64,000 nucleotides of DNA, taken from the NCBI RefSeq assembly GCF_900101165.1, contig NZ_FNFK01000003.1, forward strand, positions 1 to 64,000, written 5' to 3'. Source of the stretch: Alkalibacterium thalassium (GTDB taxonomy: Bacteria > Bacillota > Bacilli > Lactobacillales > Carnobacteriaceae_A). Below the pieces are notes generated by a model. It did no database searches. It worked only from the letters and a program-made list of their open reading frames with translations, and was not told the origin of the DNA. Shown here in pieces: positions 35,152 through 45,342 of this stretch; position 1 is the first letter of the stretch; every line of letters starts with the position of its first letter. Position numbers and translations under genes: made by a program.

Positions 35152-36318
35152 ATGACCAATTCACTTTTCAATCAGGAAGTATTAAAAGCTGAAATATCAC
35201 AGATCAGACAGTTCGATGAACAAGTCTCTGAATTCGGCGAACTGATTCGACTGACCCTGGGGCAACCTGACTTCCCTACCCCTTCACATGTAAAGGAAGC
35301 AGCGAAGCGGGCAATCGATGAAGATTTCTCTTTTTACACGCAAACTGCTGGATACCATCTCCTACGAGAAGCTGCTGCGGCTTTTGTTAATGAAAAGTAC
35401 CGTCTGGATTATAACCCAGACTCAGAGATTATCGCAACAGTTGGTGCAACAGAGGCACTCGCTGCCAGCCTTCTGACTCTCCTTAACCCAGGAGACAAGG
35501 TAATTATTCCATCTCCGTTTTTCACTCTTTATGAATCTCTGGTCAGATACGCTAAAGCGGAACCTATATTCATCGACACATCTGATACCGGATTTATTAT
35601 CGATCCTGATATATTAGAAAAAACCATGGAAGAACATAGAGATTCACTGAAAGCCGTTATTTTCAACTACCCCAATAACCCTACCGGGACCACTTGGGAC
35701 AAAGAGACGGTATTGAAAATCGCTGACCTGTTCGGTCGTTTCCCGGAAGTCATTGCCATCAGTGATGAAATTTACAGCGAAATAGTCTATGACGCACCCT
35801 TTGTTTCTCTGGGAGAGCACTTACGTGAACAGACGATCGTCATTAACGGCCTGTCAAAATCCCATGCTATGACTGGGTGGAGACTTGGACTCATTTTTGC
35901 ACCTGAGTACCTGGCTGAACAGATAGTAAAAACTCATCAGTCCCTCGTAACCAGTGCATCTAGCATCACACAGTTTGCTGGCATAGAAGCCCTTACTGTA
36001 GGAAAAGATGATGCCCTGCCTATGCGAGACCAGTACCTTAAACGCCGGGATGTTGTGATAGAAAGCCTGTCTGCTCTCGGTTTTGAAATTGCTGAACCTA
36101 CTGGAGCCTTTTATGTATTTGCTAAAGTGCCGGAAAGACTTAGACAGAACAGTTATGACTTCTGCTACGATCTGGCGAAGGAAACTAAAGTAGCGATTAT
36201 TCCAGGAAGTGCATTCGGGGATGCAGGAGAAGGATATGTCAGACTAAGTTATGCAGCCAGTCTTGACAATATCCAGACAGCTATGGACCGTATTGCCAGG
36301 TACATGGAAAATAAGTAA
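35152..36318 (+). CDS. patA: Class I/II aminotransferase, PatA-like
   Basis: This PLP-dependent aminotransferase resembles PatA (N-acetyl-LL-diaminopimelate aminotransferase) and the related aromatic aminotransferases of lactic acid bacteria; sequence alone does not settle the substrate. The PLP lysine is in S-K-S-H-A-M-T-G-W-R-L-G (about residue 230), the N-Y-P-N-N-P-T-G motif near 165-172 and the phosphate-binding arginine in the W-R-L-G stretch. The frame can open at 35143, but AAAAGGATG suits the ATG at 35152 (388 residues). It is a single gene with its own promoter and terminator. Confidence 0.88.
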   Translation: MTNSLFNQEVLKAEISQIRQFDEQVSEFGELIRLTLGQPDFPTPSHVKEAAKRAIDEDFSFYTQTAGYHLLREAAAAFVNEKYRLDYNPDSEIIATVGATEALAASLLTLLNPGDKVIIPSPFFTLYESLVRYAKAEPIFIDTSDTGFIIDPDILEKTMEEHRDSLKAVIFNYPNNPTGTTWDKETVLKIADLFGRFPEVIAISDEIYSEIVYDAPFVSLGEHLREQTIVINGLSKSHAMTGWRLGLIFAPEYLAEQIVKTHQSLVTSASSITQFAGIEALTVGKDDALPMRDQYLKRRDVVIESLSALGFEIAEPTGAFYVFAKVPERLRQNSYDFCYDLAKETKVAIIPGSAFGDAGEGYVRLSYAASLDNIQTAMDRIARYMENK

Positions 36319-36407
36319 GCAGCACTACTGGAACACATCCCGTTTCAGATAACCTTCAGGCTTTTAAAACAGTAATAGCTAATCACACGGTAGATTCACT
36401 TAACACA

Positions 36408-36456
36408 TAAAAAGAGGAGTCATACTGAGGTTATCTTCAGGATGACTCCTCTTTTT
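36408..36456. terminator. Bidirectional terminator between patA and the dehydrogenase gene
   Basis: AAAAAGAGGAGTCAT pairs with ATGACTCCTCTTTTT, giving a 15-bp stem with A and T flanks, useful for both converging genes. Confidence 0.92.
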
Positions 36457-36486
36457 GTACTTATCAGACTAAGCATATAATCTGTC

Positions 36487-37350
36487 CTATCCCCACCAGA
36501 GCCTGATCAGGGCCTGGGTACCCTCATCTTCATATCCATTCTCTGCAAGCTGATCGTATAACGCTTTTGCTTTAGCTGTGGCTGGTAACTTAAGCTTCAT
36601 TTTATCAGCTTCCTGAAGTGCAATATTGAGGTCTTTGATAAAATGCTTGACGAAAAAGCCTGGGGTATAGTCTTCCTTAATAATTCTTGGCGCATAGTTC
36701 TCAAGTGACCAGTTGGCTGCCGCGCCCCCACTAAGAGTTTTAACTACCTTATCCAAATCAAGTTCGGCTTTTTCTGCATAGGCCAGCATTTCAGTCATCC
36801 CAGTCATCGTGCCTGCTACCATAATCTGATTAGCCATTTTGGTATGCTGACCGCTACCCGCCGGTCCATGATGTTCAAGTGATTTCGAAAAGAGTTCAAG
36901 AACTGGCCTGCAAGACTCAAACACTTCTGACTCCCCACCAATCATGATGGTCAGCGTGCCATTCCTTGCGCCCAGGTCTCCGCCGGACACCGGAGCATCC
37001 AGCGCCTGCCCACCAGCCTTCACAGCAGAGCTGTATATTTTTTCTGCTAAAGAAGGCGTACTGGTTGTCAAATCGACTGCCATTCTGTTGCTGAAATCCG
37101 TCTGAAAGATTCCATCATTCCCATAATAGACCTCTTCTACATCACGAGGGTACCCTACCATAGTAAAAATCAGCTCTGACTCACGCGCCACCTCGGCTGG
37201 TGTATCCTTCCAGCTTGCTCCAAGTCTGATCAGATTCTCAGCTTTTGATTTTGTACGATTGTAGACGGCGACATCATACCCTGCATTAAGTAAATGTTTC
37301 ACGATCGACTGTCCCATGACTCCTGTACCGATAAACCCTATCTTTTTCAT
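36487..37350 (-). CDS. NAD(P)-dependent beta-hydroxyacid dehydrogenase (YkwC-like)
   Basis: A member of the 3-hydroxyisobutyrate/6-phosphogluconate-type dehydrogenase family. The Rossmann motif G-F-I-G-T-G-V-M-G is at about residues 4-12, the substrate motif D-A-P-V-S-G-G near 118-124 and the catalytic lysine in G-Q-H-T-K-M-A-N-Q near 170. The dinucleotide loop continues with Y-N-R-T, which favours NADPH. A TTG-ATG pair opens the frame; the ATG at 37350 follows GGAGGCTAC (287 residues). The best-matching family is YkwC of Bacillus; the substrate is unknown. It is cotranscribed with nothing obvious. Confidence 0.88.
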   Translation of the reverse strand: MKKIGFIGTGVMGQSIVKHLLNAGYDVAVYNRTKSKAENLIRLGASWKDTPAEVARESELIFTMVGYPRDVEEVYYGNDGIFQTDFSNRMAVDLTTSTPSLAEKIYSSAVKAGGQALDAPVSGGDLGARNGTLTIMIGGESEVFESCRPVLELFSKSLEHHGPAGSGQHTKMANQIMVAGTMTGMTEMLAYAEKAELDLDKVVKTLSGGAAANWSLENYAPRIIKEDYTPGFFVKHFIKDLNIALQEADKMKLKLPATAKAKALYDQLAENGYEDEGTQALIRLWWG

Positions 37351-37418
37351 CAAGTAGCCTCCTCTTTTATGTATACCAAAACAGACTGGGTCAGGTTAAG
37401 GCCCAGTCTGTTTATCGA

Positions 37419-39140
37419 TTATGATACGTATTGATCGACCAATGCCATCACTTCTTCAGAAGTGGTGCATTCTGTCAGAGCTTTATCAGCTAGTTCTTTC
37501 ATTTCAGCTGTATCAAGCTTTCTCAATAGGCTTCTAATTTTCAGAATACTCGTCGCACTCATTGAAAACTCATCCAGTCCGAGTCCCACAAGTAGTGGTA
37601 CAGCGATCTGATCTCCTGCCATTTCTCCACACATTCCGGCCCATTTGCCTTCACTGTGCGCAGCATCGATTACACCTTTAATTAGGCGAAGGATCGATGG
37701 ATTATATGGCTGGTATAAATAAGAGACGCGTTCATTCATACGGTCTGCTGCCATAGTGTATTGGATCAGGTCGTTCGTTCCGATACTGAAAAAGTCTACT
37801 TCTTTAGCAAACTGATCAGCCAGCACTGCTGCTGCCGGAATTTCGATCATGATTCCCACTTCAATCGAATCAGATACCTCAGTACCTTCTTCAATCAATT
37901 TAGCTTTTTCTTCTTCCAAAATGGCTTTCGCAGCTCTAAACTCAGGTAAAGTCGCAATCATAGGGAACATGATGCGAAGTGTGCCGTGAACTGAAGCTCT
38001 TAACAAGGCTCTCAATTGCGTACGGAATACACTATCCTGGTCCAGACTCACACGAATTGCACGGTAACCTAGGAACGGGTTCATTTCTACAGGCAATTCA
38101 AGATACGGCAATTCTTTATCTCCGCCGATATCCATTGTTCTGACAACGACGGGCTTATCGCCCATACCTTCCAGAACTTTTTTGTAAGCATCGTATTGCT
38201 CATCTTCAGATGGTAGTTCAGCAGAATCCATATAAAGGAATTCGGTACGATAAAGTCCGATCGCTTCCCCACCATTATTGTTCACCCCTTCAAGATCTTT
38301 GGGTGTCCCGATATTGGCAGCCAATTCTACGTGCTTTCCATCTTTGGTCAGACTAGGCTCATCTTTAAGACGATCCCAATCTGCTTTCAGCTGAGCAAAC
38401 TCTTCAGCTTTTTTGTCGAAAGAAGAAATATCTTCCTCGGAAGGATTGATTATTACTTCTCCTTCCATTCCGTCAACAATTAAATAATCATCTTCTTTAA
38501 CGAGTTCTGTAATGTTCTTTGTTCCCACAATGGCAGGAATCTCAAGAGAACGGGCCATGATTGCTGAGTGAGAAGTTCTACCTCCGATATCAGTTACAAA
38601 GGCTTTTACATACTTCTTATTTAACTGGGCAGTATCACTAGGTGTAAGATCTTCAGCAATGATTATGACTTCTTCATCTATAGTAGCTGGAGAAGGCAGA
38701 GTCACGTTCAGCAAACGAGCTAGTACTCGTTTTCTAACATCTTTGATATCTGCTGCACGTTCCTGCATATAAGCATTGTCTTCCATGCCTTCAAACATAG
38801 CGATGAATGTATCCGTCACTTGTTTGAAAGCAAAATCTGCATTGACTTTGTCGTTATCGATTACAGCATGTGTCTGATCAATCAGATCAGGATCAGACAA
38901 TACCATGACGTGAGCATCAAAGACTTGTGCTTCTTCTTCACCTAAAGCTTCAGCGGCTATGCTGCGGATCTTGCCCAGCTGCTCTTTAGACTCATCGATT
39001 GCTTTAGTCAGACGGTCTTTTTCGGCACCCGTGTCAGTAACACTTGTTTTTTCAACAGTTAAATCAGGCTCGATAAGTAAGTAGGCTTTAGCTTGAGCAA
39101 TTCCATCGCTCGCTGCAATTCCAGATACTTGTGAGGTCAT
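37419..39140 (-). CDS. ptsI: Phosphoenolpyruvate-protein phosphotransferase (PTS enzyme I)
   Basis: Enzyme I takes phosphate from phosphoenolpyruvate and passes it to HPr. The phosphorylated histidine lies in [12 protein letters not shown] (about residue 190), the PEP-binding motif D-I-G-G-D-K in the middle (about 335) and the C-terminal catalytic C-G-E-M-A-G-D near 502-508. The length of 573 is standard. Its ATG overlaps the ptsH stop (TAATG), so synthesis of both is coupled. Confidence 0.99.
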   Translation of the reverse strand: MTSQVSGIAASDGIAQAKAYLLIEPDLTVEKTSVTDTGAEKDRLTKAIDESKEQLGKIRSIAAEALGEEEAQVFDAHVMVLSDPDLIDQTHAVIDNDKVNADFAFKQVTDTFIAMFEGMEDNAYMQERAADIKDVRKRVLARLLNVTLPSPATIDEEVIIIAEDLTPSDTAQLNKKYVKAFVTDIGGRTSHSAIMARSLEIPAIVGTKNITELVKEDDYLIVDGMEGEVIINPSEEDISSFDKKAEEFAQLKADWDRLKDEPSLTKDGKHVELAANIGTPKDLEGVNNNGGEAIGLYRTEFLYMDSAELPSEDEQYDAYKKVLEGMGDKPVVVRTMDIGGDKELPYLELPVEMNPFLGYRAIRVSLDQDSVFRTQLRALLRASVHGTLRIMFPMIATLPEFRAAKAILEEEKAKLIEEGTEVSDSIEVGIMIEIPAAAVLADQFAKEVDFFSIGTNDLIQYTMAADRMNERVSYLYQPYNPSILRLIKGVIDAAHSEGKWAGMCGEMAGDQIAVPLLVGLGLDEFSMSATSILKIRSLLRKLDTAEMKELADKALTECTTSEEVMALVDQYVS

Positions 39141-39406
39141 TATTCAGCCATTCCCTCATTCTTGATTGTCTGATCGATTCCTTCGATCGCTTCTTTTTCG
39201 TCTGCACCTTCAGCAGTAATAGAAACGTCAGCACCTTTACCAACACCTAGAGACATAACGCCCATGATTGATTTCAGATTAACAGATTTTCCTTTATATT
39301 CTAAAGTGATATCTGAGTTGTATTTGCTCGCTGCCTGAACCAGTAAAGTTGCTGGTCTAGCGTGAATCCCTGTTTCTGCAGTTACGTTGTATTCTCTTTT
39401 TTCCAT
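39140..39406 (-). CDS. ptsH: Phosphocarrier protein HPr
   Basis: HPr relays phosphate from enzyme I to sugar-specific EII proteins and, when phosphorylated on Ser46, acts as corepressor of CcpA. Both sites are in place: His15 in G-I-H-A-R-P-A and Ser46 in [10 protein letters not shown]. The length of 88 residues is exact for the family. AAAGGAGAATTC precedes the ATG at 39406; the longer frame to 39451 is not used. No clear -35/-10 pair was found upstream. Confidence 0.99.
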   Translation of the reverse strand: MEKREYNVTAETGIHARPATLLVQAASKYNSDITLEYKGKSVNLKSIMGVMSLGVGKGADVSITAEGADEKEAIEGIDQTIKNEGMAE

Positions 39407-39585
39407 TATGAATTCTCCTTTAATAGTAGATAGTATGGTAGAAATGAGCATTATGAGAGCGCTTCATGAACATTCGGTCGCTGCACCAACATGTTCCAAG
39501 CTTATCATACTACCCTTTCTTCCATTACAGATTACCATTTTTTTCCTATACCTACAACTATTTTTTACTAAATCTCATTTATCAC

Positions 39586-39614
39586 TTGAAAGTCAGTAAT
39601 GGTCAGAGTATAAT
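39586..39614 (+). promoter_or_regulatory. clpE promoter
   Basis: TTGAAA (39586-39591) and TATAAT (39609-39614) are separated by 17 bases. The spacer is filled by the first CtsR box. Confidence 0.88.
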
Positions 39615-39643
39615 TAATTATAGAAAGGTCAGTAATGGTCAAG
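39590..39643 (+). promoter_or_regulatory. Two CtsR operators of clpE
   Basis: The direct repeat GTCAGTAATGGTCA occurs twice, at 39592-39605 and 39628-39641. Each copy keeps the CtsR heptad spacing (GTCA units 10 bases apart). One copy sits in the promoter spacer, the other behind the -10, an arrangement that would block RNA polymerase under normal conditions. Confidence 0.85.
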
Positions 39644-39736
39644 AAGATAGTGCTTCTAGTAAGCATATCAACTGACTTTTATCCACTATAATATTAGTAT
39701 AATGAGATTATCATCTAGGAAAGGAAGGTCTTGAAT

Positions 39737-41983
39737 ATGATATGTCAACGTTGTATGGAACGTAACGCAACAATACACTTAACTACAAGTATCAATGGTC
39801 AGAAACGAGAAATCGATATTTGTCAGAAATGTTATAGGGAAATCAAACAGCAGGAGCAGCAAGGGCGCATGAACCAGGGTAATCAGGGTGATCCGTTTGG
39901 TTTCAATCAATTTGATGATTTTTTCAAAGCTCTTTCAAGAGGAATGGGCCCTCAGAATCAAGGTCAGACTCCTCCTTCTGAACCACAGCATTTCAGAGGA
40001 AATAACCAGCCTCCTAGCAATGGGGGCCGAGGCGGTCTTCTCAGTGAGTATGGCGTCAATTTAACACAGATGGCAAGAGAAGGGAAAATCGATCCAGTCA
40101 TCGGTCGCGACAGGGAAATCGAACGCGTCATCGAAATTTTAAATAGACGTACAAAAAACAACCCGGTACTGACTGGAGAAGCTGGAGTAGGTAAAACAGC
40201 TATCGTCGAAGGACTAGCTCTGAAGATCACTGAAGGCGATATCCCTCAGAAACTTCAAGATAAAGAGGTTATCCGTTTAGATGTCGTCTCTCTCGTTCAA
40301 GGAACGGGGATCAGAGGTCAATTTGAAGAGCGTATGCAGCAATTGATGAACGAACTGAAGGAAAATGATAATATCATTCTCTTCATTGATGAGGTACATG
40401 AGATTGTCGGTGCTGGTTCAGCTGACGGAAGCAGTATGGATGCTGGAAATATACTGAAACCTGCACTAGCCAGAGGCGAACTTCAGATGATTGGTGCAAC
40501 GACAATGAATGAATACCGCAAAATCGAGAAGGATCCGGCCCTTGAGCGTCGTCTCCAGCCAGTTCGAGTCAATGAGCCGTCTTTAGATGAAACTCTGACT
40601 ATTCTGAAAGGTATTCAGAAGCAATATGAAGATTACCATCACGTAAGATATACAGACAAAGCGATCAAAGCCGCGGTCGAGCTATCACATCGCTATATAC
40701 AAGATCGATTCCTTCCGGACAAAGCTATTGACTTACTCGATGAATCAGGATCCAAGAAAAATTTGACGATACAAACAGTTGATCCTGCTTCACTGGAAGA
40801 AAAGATCAAGGAAGCTGAGAAGCTCAAGCAGGAAGCTCTTGAGCAGGAAGATTACGAGAAGGCAGCTTATTATCGGGATCAGTCCGCTAAATACAAAGAT
40901 ATGATCAATCAGCAGATGCCAGAATCTGATCTGCCTGAGGTAACAGAACAGGACATCATCAACATCATTGAAATCAAAACTGGCATTCCAGTTGGTGAGC
41001 TGAAAGAGAAAGAACAGAAACAGCTGAAAGATCTAGAACAATCTCTTAAAAAACATGTTGTTGGACAGGATGAAGCTGTTACAAAAGTAGCAAAAGCTAT
41101 CAGAAGAAATCGCATCGGCTTGAGAAAGAAAAACCGTCCGATCGGCTCCTTTATGTTTGTTGGTCCTACAGGTGTCGGTAAGACTGAACTGGCCAAATCA
41201 CTGGCTCTTGAACTGTTTGGAAGTAAAGATTCCTATATCCGTTTAGACATGAGTGAGTATATGGAAAAACACAGCACATCCAAATTGATCGGCTCTCCTC
41301 CTGGTTATGTCGGTTATGAAGAAGCGGGTCAGCTGACGGAAAAAGTCAGAAGAAACCCTTACAGCCTTATCCTCGTGGATGAAGTCGAAAAAGCACACCC
41401 AGATGTGCTTAACATGTTCCTGCAGATTCTTGACGATGGGCGACTGACTGATGCTCAAGGACGTACAGTTAACTTTAAAGAAACAATTATCATCATGACC
41501 AGTAATGCTGGTACGACAAATGTCGAATCAAGCGTTGGGTTCGGGGCCCAGATGAACGGCGATCAGCATTCGATCCTGAACCACCTGGGAGACTACTTTA
41601 AACCTGAATTTCTTAACCGATTCGACGGCATCGTCGAGTTCCATCCACTATCCAAAGAAAATCTTCTGGATATTATCGAGTTGATGCTGGAAGATGTCAA
41701 TGAGGCTATTCGCCAGCATGACATCACACTCACTATAGACCAGTCTGCAAAAGAGAAACTAGTCGATCTTGGATATGACCCTAAAATGGGTGCACGACCG
41801 TTACGTCGTGTGATCGAAGAGCAAATCGAGGATAAAATTGCAGAATTTTATCTGAACCATCCAGAACCTGGTCACATCATCGCAACGGTAGATGACGAAG
41901 GTAATATTCAGATCCGTAGAGAAAACAGCACACAACCATCCCCTTCCGAAAATGATTCTGAAGAATCAGACAACACTGAGTAA
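39737..41983 (+). CDS. clpE: ATP-dependent Clp protease ATP-binding subunit ClpE
   Basis: ClpE is an AAA+ unfoldase partner of ClpP, induced by heat and protein damage. The N terminus carries the ClpE zinc finger (C-Q-R-C near residues 3-6 and C-Q-K-C near 29-32), followed by a Gln/Gly-rich linker. Walker A sites are G-E-A-G-V-G-K-T in AAA1 and G-P-T-G-V-G-K-T in AAA2, with a UVR coiled region (about 340-380) between. The frame begins at a TTG (39731), but the ATG at 39737 fits AAAGGAAGG better (748 residues). CtsR boxes upstream explain stress control. Confidence 0.97.
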   Translation: MICQRCMERNATIHLTTSINGQKREIDICQKCYREIKQQEQQGRMNQGNQGDPFGFNQFDDFFKALSRGMGPQNQGQTPPSEPQHFRGNNQPPSNGGRGGLLSEYGVNLTQMAREGKIDPVIGRDREIERVIEILNRRTKNNPVLTGEAGVGKTAIVEGLALKITEGDIPQKLQDKEVIRLDVVSLVQGTGIRGQFEERMQQLMNELKENDNIILFIDEVHEIVGAGSADGSSMDAGNILKPALARGELQMIGATTMNEYRKIEKDPALERRLQPVRVNEPSLDETLTILKGIQKQYEDYHHVRYTDKAIKAAVELSHRYIQDRFLPDKAIDLLDESGSKKNLTIQTVDPASLEEKIKEAEKLKQEALEQEDYEKAAYYRDQSAKYKDMINQQMPESDLPEVTEQDIINIIEIKTGIPVGELKEKEQKQLKDLEQSLKKHVVGQDEAVTKVAKAIRRNRIGLRKKNRPIGSFMFVGPTGVGKTELAKSLALELFGSKDSYIRLDMSEYMEKHSTSKLIGSPPGYVGYEEAGQLTEKVRRNPYSLILVDEVEKAHPDVLNMFLQILDDGRLTDAQGRTVNFKETIIIMTSNAGTTNVESSVGFGAQMNGDQHSILNHLGDYFKPEFLNRFDGIVEFHPLSKENLLDIIELMLEDVNEAIRQHDITLTIDQSAKEKLVDLGYDPKMGARPLRRVIEEQIEDKIAEFYLNHPEPGHIIATVDDEGNIQIRRENSTQPSPSENDSEESDNTE

Positions 41984-41986
41984 ATT

Positions 41987-42022
41987 GAAAAAAGCCACCC
42001 GAACTGGGTGGCTTTTTTTTTC
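41987..42022 (+). terminator. clpE terminator
   Basis: GCCACCC (41994-42000) pairs with GGGTGGC (42006-42012), with A-run before and eight T behind. It can also serve the converging prfC. Confidence 0.93.
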
Positions 42023-43609
42023 TTATAGTAAGGAAGTCAGCGTTACATCTGGATACTTGTCACTGAACCATCTCATGGCAAATTCGTTTTCGAAAAGGAA
42101 GAGCGGGTTATCAAATCTGTCTCTTACCAGCATGTTTCTGCTGGATCCCATATTCTCGTCGAGCTGTTCACGGTCTATCCATCTCGCTATGCGATTTCCG
42201 ATTGAAGTCATAATCACTTCTGAGTTATATTCATTTCTCATACGATGCAGGAAAACCTCAAATTGCAGCTGTCCCACTGCTCCAATAATATAAGTCTCAG
42301 TATGGAATGATTTGTACAGCTGAATTGCCCCTTCCTGAACCAGCTGGTTGATACCTTTGTGGAAGGATTTTTGTTTCATTACATTTTTCGGTTCGACTTT
42401 CATGAATAATTCAGGGGTAAACTGTGGCAGCTCTTTAAAGGTCACTTTGTTTTTACCAGAATAGATTGTATCTCCAATTTGAAAATTACCCGTGTCATAA
42501 AGTCCGATAATATCCCCTGCCACGGCTTCAGAGACTGTTTCTCTGCTTTCAGCCATGAACTGAGTTGAGTTTGATAGACGAATTTTCTTATCTTCTCTGG
42601 ATAGTGTAACATCTATACCCCGTTCAAACTTACCTGAACAGATACGTAAAAATGCGATACGGTCACGGTGTTTAGGATCCATATTAGCCTGTATTTTAAA
42701 TACGAATCCTGAAAATTCAGTATCCTCCGGTTCTACGATCTCATCTTCTTCTGTTTCCTGTTCACCAGGTTCCGGAGCAAAATCCAGAAATGTTTCAAGA
42801 AAAGTCTGTACGCCAAAGTTCGTCAAAGCTGAGCCGAAGAAAACTGGAGTCAGTTCTCCTTGGCTGATTGCTTCTCTTGAAAAATCATTTCCAGCTTCTT
42901 TCAGGAGAAGAGCCTCTTCAAGTACTTGATGATACAAGCTTTCATTTTTCAGTGCATGCTCACCTTCGATTTCACCTTCTTCATTCAAAGAGATGAGCCG
43001 TTCACCGTTGTTCAGTTCTTCTGGTCTGAAGGCTTCGATCCGGTTATGATAAAGATCGTATAAACCCAGAAGAGTCTTACCTGAGCCGATCGGCCAGTTC
43101 ATTGGATAGGCATCGATTTCAAGTACTTCCTCAAGTTCTTCTATGAGCTCAAGAGGTTCCCTTCCATCTCTATCAAGTTTATTCATAAATGTAAAAATTG
43201 GAATCCCTCGCATACGACAGACCTTAAACAGTTTCTTAGTCTGTTCCTCAATTCCTTTTGCACTGTCAACGACCATGACAGCAGCATCCACAGCCATCAA
43301 AGTGCGGTATGTGTCTTCCGAGAAGTCTTCGTGTCCAGGAGTGTCGAGGATATTGATGCGTTTATTCTGATATTCAAACTGCATGACAGAACTTGTTACA
43401 GAGATCCCTCTCTGCTTCTCGATTTCCATCCAGTCAGATTTTGCGAACTTCCCACTTTTCTTGGCTTTTACGGTTCCGGCTTGACGGATCGCTCCCCCAA
43501 ACATGAGCAGCTGTTCAGTTATAGTTGTTTTCCCCGCATCCGGGTGAGAAATAATGGCAAATGTCCGTCTTCTACTTACTTCTTTTTTTAATTCTTTTTC
43601 ATTTATCAC
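42023..43609 (-). CDS. prfC: Peptide chain release factor 3
   Basis: RF3 is a GTPase that recycles RF1 and RF2 after termination. The G1 motif S-H-P-D-A-G-K-T-T is at about residues 20-28, G3 D-T-P-G-H-E-D-F at about 84-91 and G4 N-K-L-D near 142. The 528-residue length is normal. The start is GTG with GAGGAAG 7 bases upstream. The terminal [10 protein letters not shown] motif is typical. The AI-2E-type transporter gene lies 26 bases upstream, so both may share a transcript. Confidence 0.98.
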   Translation of the reverse strand: MINEKELKKEVSRRRTFAIISHPDAGKTTITEQLLMFGGAIRQAGTVKAKKSGKFAKSDWMEIEKQRGISVTSSVMQFEYQNKRINILDTPGHEDFSEDTYRTLMAVDAAVMVVDSAKGIEEQTKKLFKVCRMRGIPIFTFMNKLDRDGREPLELIEELEEVLEIDAYPMNWPIGSGKTLLGLYDLYHNRIEAFRPEELNNGERLISLNEEGEIEGEHALKNESLYHQVLEEALLLKEAGNDFSREAISQGELTPVFFGSALTNFGVQTFLETFLDFAPEPGEQETEEDEIVEPEDTEFSGFVFKIQANMDPKHRDRIAFLRICSGKFERGIDVTLSREDKKIRLSNSTQFMAESRETVSEAVAGDIIGLYDTGNFQIGDTIYSGKNKVTFKELPQFTPELFMKVEPKNVMKQKSFHKGINQLVQEGAIQLYKSFHTETYIIGAVGQLQFEVFLHRMRNEYNSEVIMTSIGNRIARWIDREQLDENMGSSRNMLVRDRFDNPLFLFENEFAMRWFSDKYPDVTLTSLL

Positions 43610-43635
43610 GCTTAAACTTCCTCAATCTATTAGTA

Positions 43636-44757
43636 TTATTTTTCTATTGGCATCTTAGCCAGTTTGTGCTGCTTGACCATTCTTATTGTGTATATCGCAA
43701 TAGTTTTGATGATTGCAAATAACGGAACCCCGATAAGCATACCTAGCAGACCAGCAATATTAGCTGATGCCAGCAGGACCAAGATGACAGTAAGGGGGTG
43801 AATGGACAAGGAGTTTCCGACCAGCAATGGGGTAAACAGGTTGCTGTCCAGCTGCTGGACTATAAGAACGAAAACTGCAGCAAGAACAGCCCTGCCGGGT
43901 GATTCAATCAGTCCAACAATCACCGCAGGACCTGCACCAATGAAGGGCCCGACGAATGGGATGAAATTAGTGATCGCAGCGAATACTGACAGCAGAAAAG
44001 CTGAAGGCATGCGAACGATAGAGTAAAGTATGAACAGCAGCAGCCCTACAAGAAATGATGCCATTCCCTTCCCAGAGATATAACTAGATATCGTAGCATC
44101 TGTCTGGATAATCATCTCTTTCACATTTTCCTTGAATTTTACTGGAGTCAGATTTACAGCAAATGGTAGAAATTTTTCCCCATCATAAAGCATATAGAAC
44201 AAAATCACTGGAACAGTAATGGATATAAATGCAATTTCTGTAAACATCTGAATTGCTCCACCGACACTGGCCACAAAACCGGACAGAAACTGGGAGCTGA
44301 TATCTCTCAGCCATAATTCCAGGTTATTTAAGGCCGCCTGAATGTCCACCTGCTGCATCCACGGTTCCTCAGCAAGTCTCAGTGAATAGGTCTCGAGTTC
44401 ACTGATAAAGACAAGTATGCCTGACACTAGGTTCGTCGCCTGATCAATCAGCATCGGTATACCGAGCAGAACTGTAAGGACCATTAAGCCTAACAGAAGA
44501 ATCATGACAATCGTAATGCCGAAGACACGTTTAACCTTGATCCGTTCCAGGAGCTTGACGAGCGGGTTGAGCAGGTAATATAAAAATCCTGCAATCAATA
44601 AAGGCATGAATAATGCCGTCAAGATGCCGACCAGAGGATTCAAAATAAAATCGATCTGCTGAAGAACGAAAATGAGTACTGATACAGCCAGTAACCATAT
44701 CGTCCAGAACATTAACTTGGACTTTTTCCAATCTATCACAGTCTTCTCCTCTTTCAT
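43636..44757 (-). CDS. AI-2E family (UPF0118) membrane permease
   Basis: This is a predicted membrane transporter of the PerM/AI-2E exporter family, which includes quorum-signal exporters and sodium or proton antiporters; the substrate here is unknown. The 373 residues have about seven to eight hydrophobic segments, with the family motif P-F-V-G-P-F-I-G-A-G-P-A near residue 270 and the terminal V-G-N-S-L-S-I-H-P-L (about 318-327). An N-terminal basic stretch precedes the first helix. It stands upstream of prfC on the same strand. Confidence 0.9.
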   Translation of the reverse strand: MKEEKTVIDWKKSKLMFWTIWLLAVSVLIFVLQQIDFILNPLVGILTALFMPLLIAGFLYYLLNPLVKLLERIKVKRVFGITIVMILLLGLMVLTVLLGIPMLIDQATNLVSGILVFISELETYSLRLAEEPWMQQVDIQAALNNLELWLRDISSQFLSGFVASVGGAIQMFTEIAFISITVPVILFYMLYDGEKFLPFAVNLTPVKFKENVKEMIIQTDATISSYISGKGMASFLVGLLLFILYSIVRMPSAFLLSVFAAITNFIPFVGPFIGAGPAVIVGLIESPGRAVLAAVFVLIVQQLDSNLFTPLLVGNSLSIHPLTVILVLLASANIAGLLGMLIGVPLFAIIKTIAIYTIRMVKQHKLAKMPIEK

Positions 44758-44821
44758 TTAAACTTTCTCTTTTATTATATGTTACCCAACTTTATATTGA
44801 AAGGGGAGTTTTTAAGTTAGA

Positions 44822-44850
44822 TTGACGAAATTATTAAGAATTGATATAGT
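44822..44850 (+). promoter_or_regulatory. Promoter of the GNAT gene
   Basis: TTGACG (44822-44827) and TATAGT (44845-44850) are separated by 17 bases, 30 bases before the start codon. Confidence 0.83.
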
Positions 44851-44880
44851 TGATAGTAATTTTAAAGGAGATGATCACGG

Positions 44881-45324
44881 ATGGAATTCAGGAAAACAAC
44901 CGATCTTTTAAGCACGACATATGCAGATGCTCTTGCAATAAGGAAAACAGTATTCGTTGAAGAACAGAATGTCGATGAATCACTCGAAATCGACGACCTG
45001 GAAGATCAGACCCTTCACTTGGTGGGATATGTTCAAGATAAGCCTGCCTGCACGGCAAGACTACTTAAGAAAGACAACGGGGATATTAAAATCCAGCGGG
45101 TAGCTGTTCTAAAAGACTATCGAGGTACAGGACTAGGACTGAAACTCCTCCAGGAGATTGAGCGGTTTGCTGTAAAGGAACTTAACGGATCAAGGCTTAT
45201 TCTGGATTCACAGGATCATGCCACCCCGTTCTATGAAAAAGCTGATTATACAGTTGAAGGAGATGGCTTTCTGGATGCTGGTATCCCTCATCACTTCATG
45301 CAAAAGAGGATAGACCAGATTTAA
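44881..45324 (+). CDS. GNAT-family N-acetyltransferase (YjcF/ElaA-like)
   Basis: An acetyl-CoA dependent acetyltransferase with unknown substrate. The 147 residues form one GNAT domain: R-K-T-V-F-V-E-E-Q-N-V at about 22-32, the core A-R-L-L in motif region D/A, I-Q-R-V-A-V-L-K-D-Y-R-G-T-G-L-G (about 73-88), which contains the acetyl-CoA loop R-G-T-G-L-G, and a C-terminal H-A-T-P-F-Y-E-K-A-D-Y segment typical of YjcF. AAGGAGATGATC precedes the ATG. It converges on rluD, and the stop codons overlap within one hairpin. Confidence 0.9.
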   Translation: MEFRKTTDLLSTTYADALAIRKTVFVEEQNVDESLEIDDLEDQTLHLVGYVQDKPACTARLLKKDNGDIKIQRVAVLKDYRGTGLGLKLLQEIERFAVKELNGSRLILDSQDHATPFYEKADYTVEGDGFLDAGIPHHFMQKRIDQI

Positions 45325-45342
45325 ACATCCAGTCTATCTTTT
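45309..45342. terminator. Hairpin spanning the overlapping stop codons of the GNAT gene and rluD
   Basis: GATAGAC (45309-45315) pairs with GTCTATC (45332-45338) and GAT (45318-45320) with ATC (45327-45329), with a symmetrical CA/CA bulge. TTTT follows on the plus strand, so it is a probable terminator made from coding sequence of both genes. Confidence 0.65.

Noticed and set aside
39454-39467. cre-like sequence (CcpA site) before ptsH
   Set aside because: Only 12 of 14 positions fit and the symmetric end is broken; no clear promoter is visible to support it.
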